From contig JBBRQD010000168.1 in assembly GCA_038227045.1 (NCBI GenBank), positions 1-9,180 of the forward strand: a stretch of 9,180 bases of DNA. Reading direction: 5' to 3'. Positions 7,588 to 9,180 of the stretch are shown piece by piece (the first letter of the stretch is position 1; each line of letters opens with the position of its first letter). The notes under the pieces are model-generated. The model saw only the letters and a program-made list of their open reading frames with translations, was not told the origin of the DNA and ran no database searches. The DNA comes from JANXLS01 sp038227045. Its GTDB lineage: Bacteria > Planctomycetota > SZUA-567 > H5-PLA8. Made by a program: the position numbers and the translations under genes.

Positions 7588-9075
7588 TCACTTCGTCTTC
7601 CCTATTCCGCTCTTGCCTGCTTTGGCCGTATACATCAACATCAAATTGGCGGTGTACGACTTTCCGCCGATCGTCATGGCGATTGGCAGCGTCACGGTAT
7701 TGCCGGGCGACGGAACGTTCGTGTTCGTAAAGCCGAAATCCTTGAGCGGCTCGAACAAGGATTGCTTCCTGATGCTGAATACAAATGCGGCGGTATTTGA
7801 TGCAAAAACACCTTTCTTGATTTTTAAGAACGTAATGGATTCGGTGGGACTTCCACTTTTTCCTGTCTTGTGCAGAGAGAACTGAAACGCTTGATTTCCC
7901 AGCCAGACCGTTACGAGCGTCCCCGCACAGGATGAGCCCATATCAACCGGCACATTTCCCGAAACTTGGGCCGCGTCGTTGGAATGTCCCGGCGCGAAGT
8001 TGAAGGAGATCTTCCCCTTTCTAAGGGGCAATGTGGAACCCGCCGGGACACTGGCGTCGTTTACCGCAATCAGCATGATGCTCGAAACACTCGCCGCACC
8101 ATCGCTTAAGTTCAATGTTACGACATAGGCTCCCGAACTGGCATACACATGCGCGACACTTGCGCCACTGCCGGTGCTCCCGTCGCCAAAATCCCAAGCG
8201 TAAATGAGTTGATCGCCGTTTGCATCCGTCGCGACTGCGGTAAACGTCACGGTGTTGCCGACAACGGCCGCGCTTATCGACGCCGTCGGTCCAGAAACGA
8301 TCTTGGGAGGCACGTTCCCTGCATCACCGGTATTGATAATTGTGATCGTCAATTGTTGCGAGGTACCTCCCGCATCGTTGGATGCCATGACCTGAACGGC
8401 ATAACTACCCGCCGCAGTTGGAATTCCCGAAATCGTAGTGCCATTAAGCGTCAAACCCGGCGGCAAGGCGGATGCGCTGAACTGGATCGGCGCGGTGCCG
8501 ATTGCGGTGAGTGCAAACTGGAAGTTCTCGCGCGCGTTGCCCGACGTGACCGCGGCGGAAGTGAACGATGCCGGAGTGGGCAGGAGGGTCACTGTTACGG
8601 TCGCCGGCGCGGAATCCACGGCGCCATCGTTGGCGGCAAAGGTGAACGTATCCGTTCCCGCCGCGATTCCCGATGGCGTGTATGTAAATGCGCCAGTGGC
8701 TGAATTGGTAATTTCGGCCACGCCTTTGTTGCCATTTACAACCACTTTGAAACTCAGTGCATCGCCATCGATGTCGGTTGCCTGCAGCGTTCCGGAGAAA
8801 GCTTTCGAATCGAGCGTGGACACAGTCAAGCTTTGAGCCACTGGCGCGTGGTTGACGTGGACTACAGTAATGGAGACCGTGGCAATAGTTGAGTCGGCTG
8901 TCCCATCGTTGACTTTGAAGGTAAAGCTGTCCGCGCCGTATGTCAGCACATTTGGAGTGTAGGTATAGGCTCCCGTTGCCGCATTGGTAATCGTCACCGT
9001 GCCTTGAGCCGGCTGATTCACAATCGAATATGTCAACGCGTCGAGATCCGCGTCGCTTCCCGCGTAGCCGTTCAC
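7588..9075 (-). CDS. 5'-truncated surface/adhesin-like repeat protein (cadherin-like, He_PIG, PKD, C-terminal module)
   Basis: As read from GTG 9075 the product is 495 residues. Order: a Big_9/cadherin-like repeat at 1-72 beginning in mid-domain at NGYAGSDADLDALTYSI; a second such repeat at about 76-165 (TDIDGDALSF, TYTPSGIAAGTDTFTFAANDG); a putative Ig (He_PIG) domain at about 168-248 (LPPGLTLNGTTISGIPTAAGSY); a PKD domain at about 255-340 (YAWDFGDGSTGSGASVAHVY); and a C-terminal beta domain at about 350-495 with a basic tail KAGKSGIGKTK. Such domains bind carbohydrate or protein, or act as spacers, in secreted and cell-surface proteins; no catalytic domain is seen. There is no signal peptide and no ribosome binding site at GTG 9075. 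The frame stays open only to a TGA at 9139-9141, and those extra residues (KCTAFASCINLIRSVSCRVS) are not repeat-like. The gene is therefore probably missing its 5' part or carries a frameshift. The PKD plus C-terminal module matches that of the GH44 protein downstream. Confidence 0.72.
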   Translation of the reverse strand: MNGYAGSDADLDALTYSIVNQPAQGTVTITNAATGAYTYTPNVLTYGADSFTFKVNDGTADSTIATVSITVVHVNHAPVAQSLTVSTLDSKAFSGTLQATDIDGDALSFKVVVNGNKGVAEITNSATGAFTYTPSGIAAGTDTFTFAANDGAVDSAPATVTVTLLPTPASFTSAAVTSGNARENFQFALTAIGTAPIQFSASALPPGLTLNGTTISGIPTAAGSYAVQVMASNDAGGTSQQLTITIINTGDAGNVPPKIVSGPTASISAAVVGNTVTFTAVATDANGDQLIYAWDFGDGSTGSGASVAHVYASSGAYVVTLNLSDGAASVSSIMLIAVNDASVPAGSTLPLRKGKISFNFAPGHSNDAAQVSGNVPVDMGSSCAGTLVTVWLGNQAFQFSLHKTGKSGSPTESITFLKIKKGVFASNTAAFVFSIRKQSLFEPLKDFGFTNTNVPSPGNTVTLPIAMTIGGKSYTANLMLMYTAKAGKSGIGKTK

Positions 9076-9104
9076 GATGCTAACGCGGCAAGAAACGCTA
9101 CGGA

Positions 9105-9179
9105 TTAGATTGATGCAGGAAGCAAATGCGGTGCACTTTCACCGGTGAAGTAGGCTTGGACGGCATCTCGAATAAAATG
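9105..9179 (-). CDS. possible C-terminal tail of an unidentified upstream gene (partial)
   Basis: The minus strand is open from the window edge to a TAA at 9105-9107 and reads HFIRDAVQAYFTGESAPHLL then PASI. The helix-like IRDAVQAYF resembles the (N)IREAIExYLE ending of HicB-family antitoxins, but 24 residues are too few to assign a family. If real, it ends 30 bases before GTG 9075, leaving no room for the missing 5' part of the repeat-protein gene. It may equally be a chance open frame; another frame over the same bases is also open. Confidence 0.18.
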   Translation of the reverse strand, partial: HFIRDAVQAYFTGESAPHLLPASI

Positions 9180-9180
9180 G

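Noticed and set aside
7591..9075. Tandem cadherin-like repeats considered as DNA repeats or a CRISPR-like array
   Set aside because: The similarity is at protein level only; there are no identical DNA units with regular spacers.

Overview
The window looks like chromosomal DNA from a free-living bacterium of the Planctomycetota/Verrucomicrobiota kind. The main evidence is a DUF1552 protein next to a large c-type cytochrome protein of the PSCyt1/DUF1587/DUF1592/DUF1588/DUF1585 architecture. That pairing is characteristic of those phyla, although it also occurs in Acidobacteria and some candidate phyla. The assignment is inferred from gene content; there is no rRNA or other phylogenetic marker in the window.

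Left part, plus strand (167-4814): three genes in one direction that probably form one operon. They encode a secreted formylglycine-generating-enzyme-like (SUMF1/FGE-sulfatase fold) protein, a twin-arginine-exported DUF1552 protein with an HxxSHH motif, and an 812-residue exported protein with two CXXCH haem sites. The gaps are 33 and 91 bases. The second gap, together with the end of the DUF1552 gene, contains a perfect 54-bp tandem duplication (2240-2347). All three products are predicted to leave the cytoplasm. Their joint role is not known; extracytoplasmic redox or hydrolytic chemistry on polymers is only a guess.

Right part, minus strand (9075-4838): two genes for large secreted or surface proteins. 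One is a family GH44 glycoside hydrolase (endoglucanase/xyloglucanase type) followed by a PKD domain, a calcium-binding DxDxDG-type loop and a C-terminal beta domain. The other is a repeat protein with cadherin-like/Big_9 repeats, a He_PIG-type Ig domain, a PKD domain and the same C-terminal domain. By hand alignment the last ~140 residues of the two proteins are homologous, so they share a terminal module, possibly for sorting or anchoring. The repeat protein starts in the middle of its first repeat, without signal peptide or ribosome binding site, and is probably broken at its 5' end or altered by a frameshift near 9075-9105.

The two blocks converge at 4814/4838 with only 23 bases between the stops. 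The window edges carry short minus-strand peptides that look like gene tails: at 4-99 one resembling the C-terminus of a short-chain dehydrogenase, and at 9105-9179 an unassigned one. No tRNA, rRNA, CRISPR array, insertion sequence or transposase was seen. Nothing here is clearly a new defence or mobile system. The most unusual points are the shared C-terminal module, the 54-bp duplication and the broken 5' end of the repeat protein.
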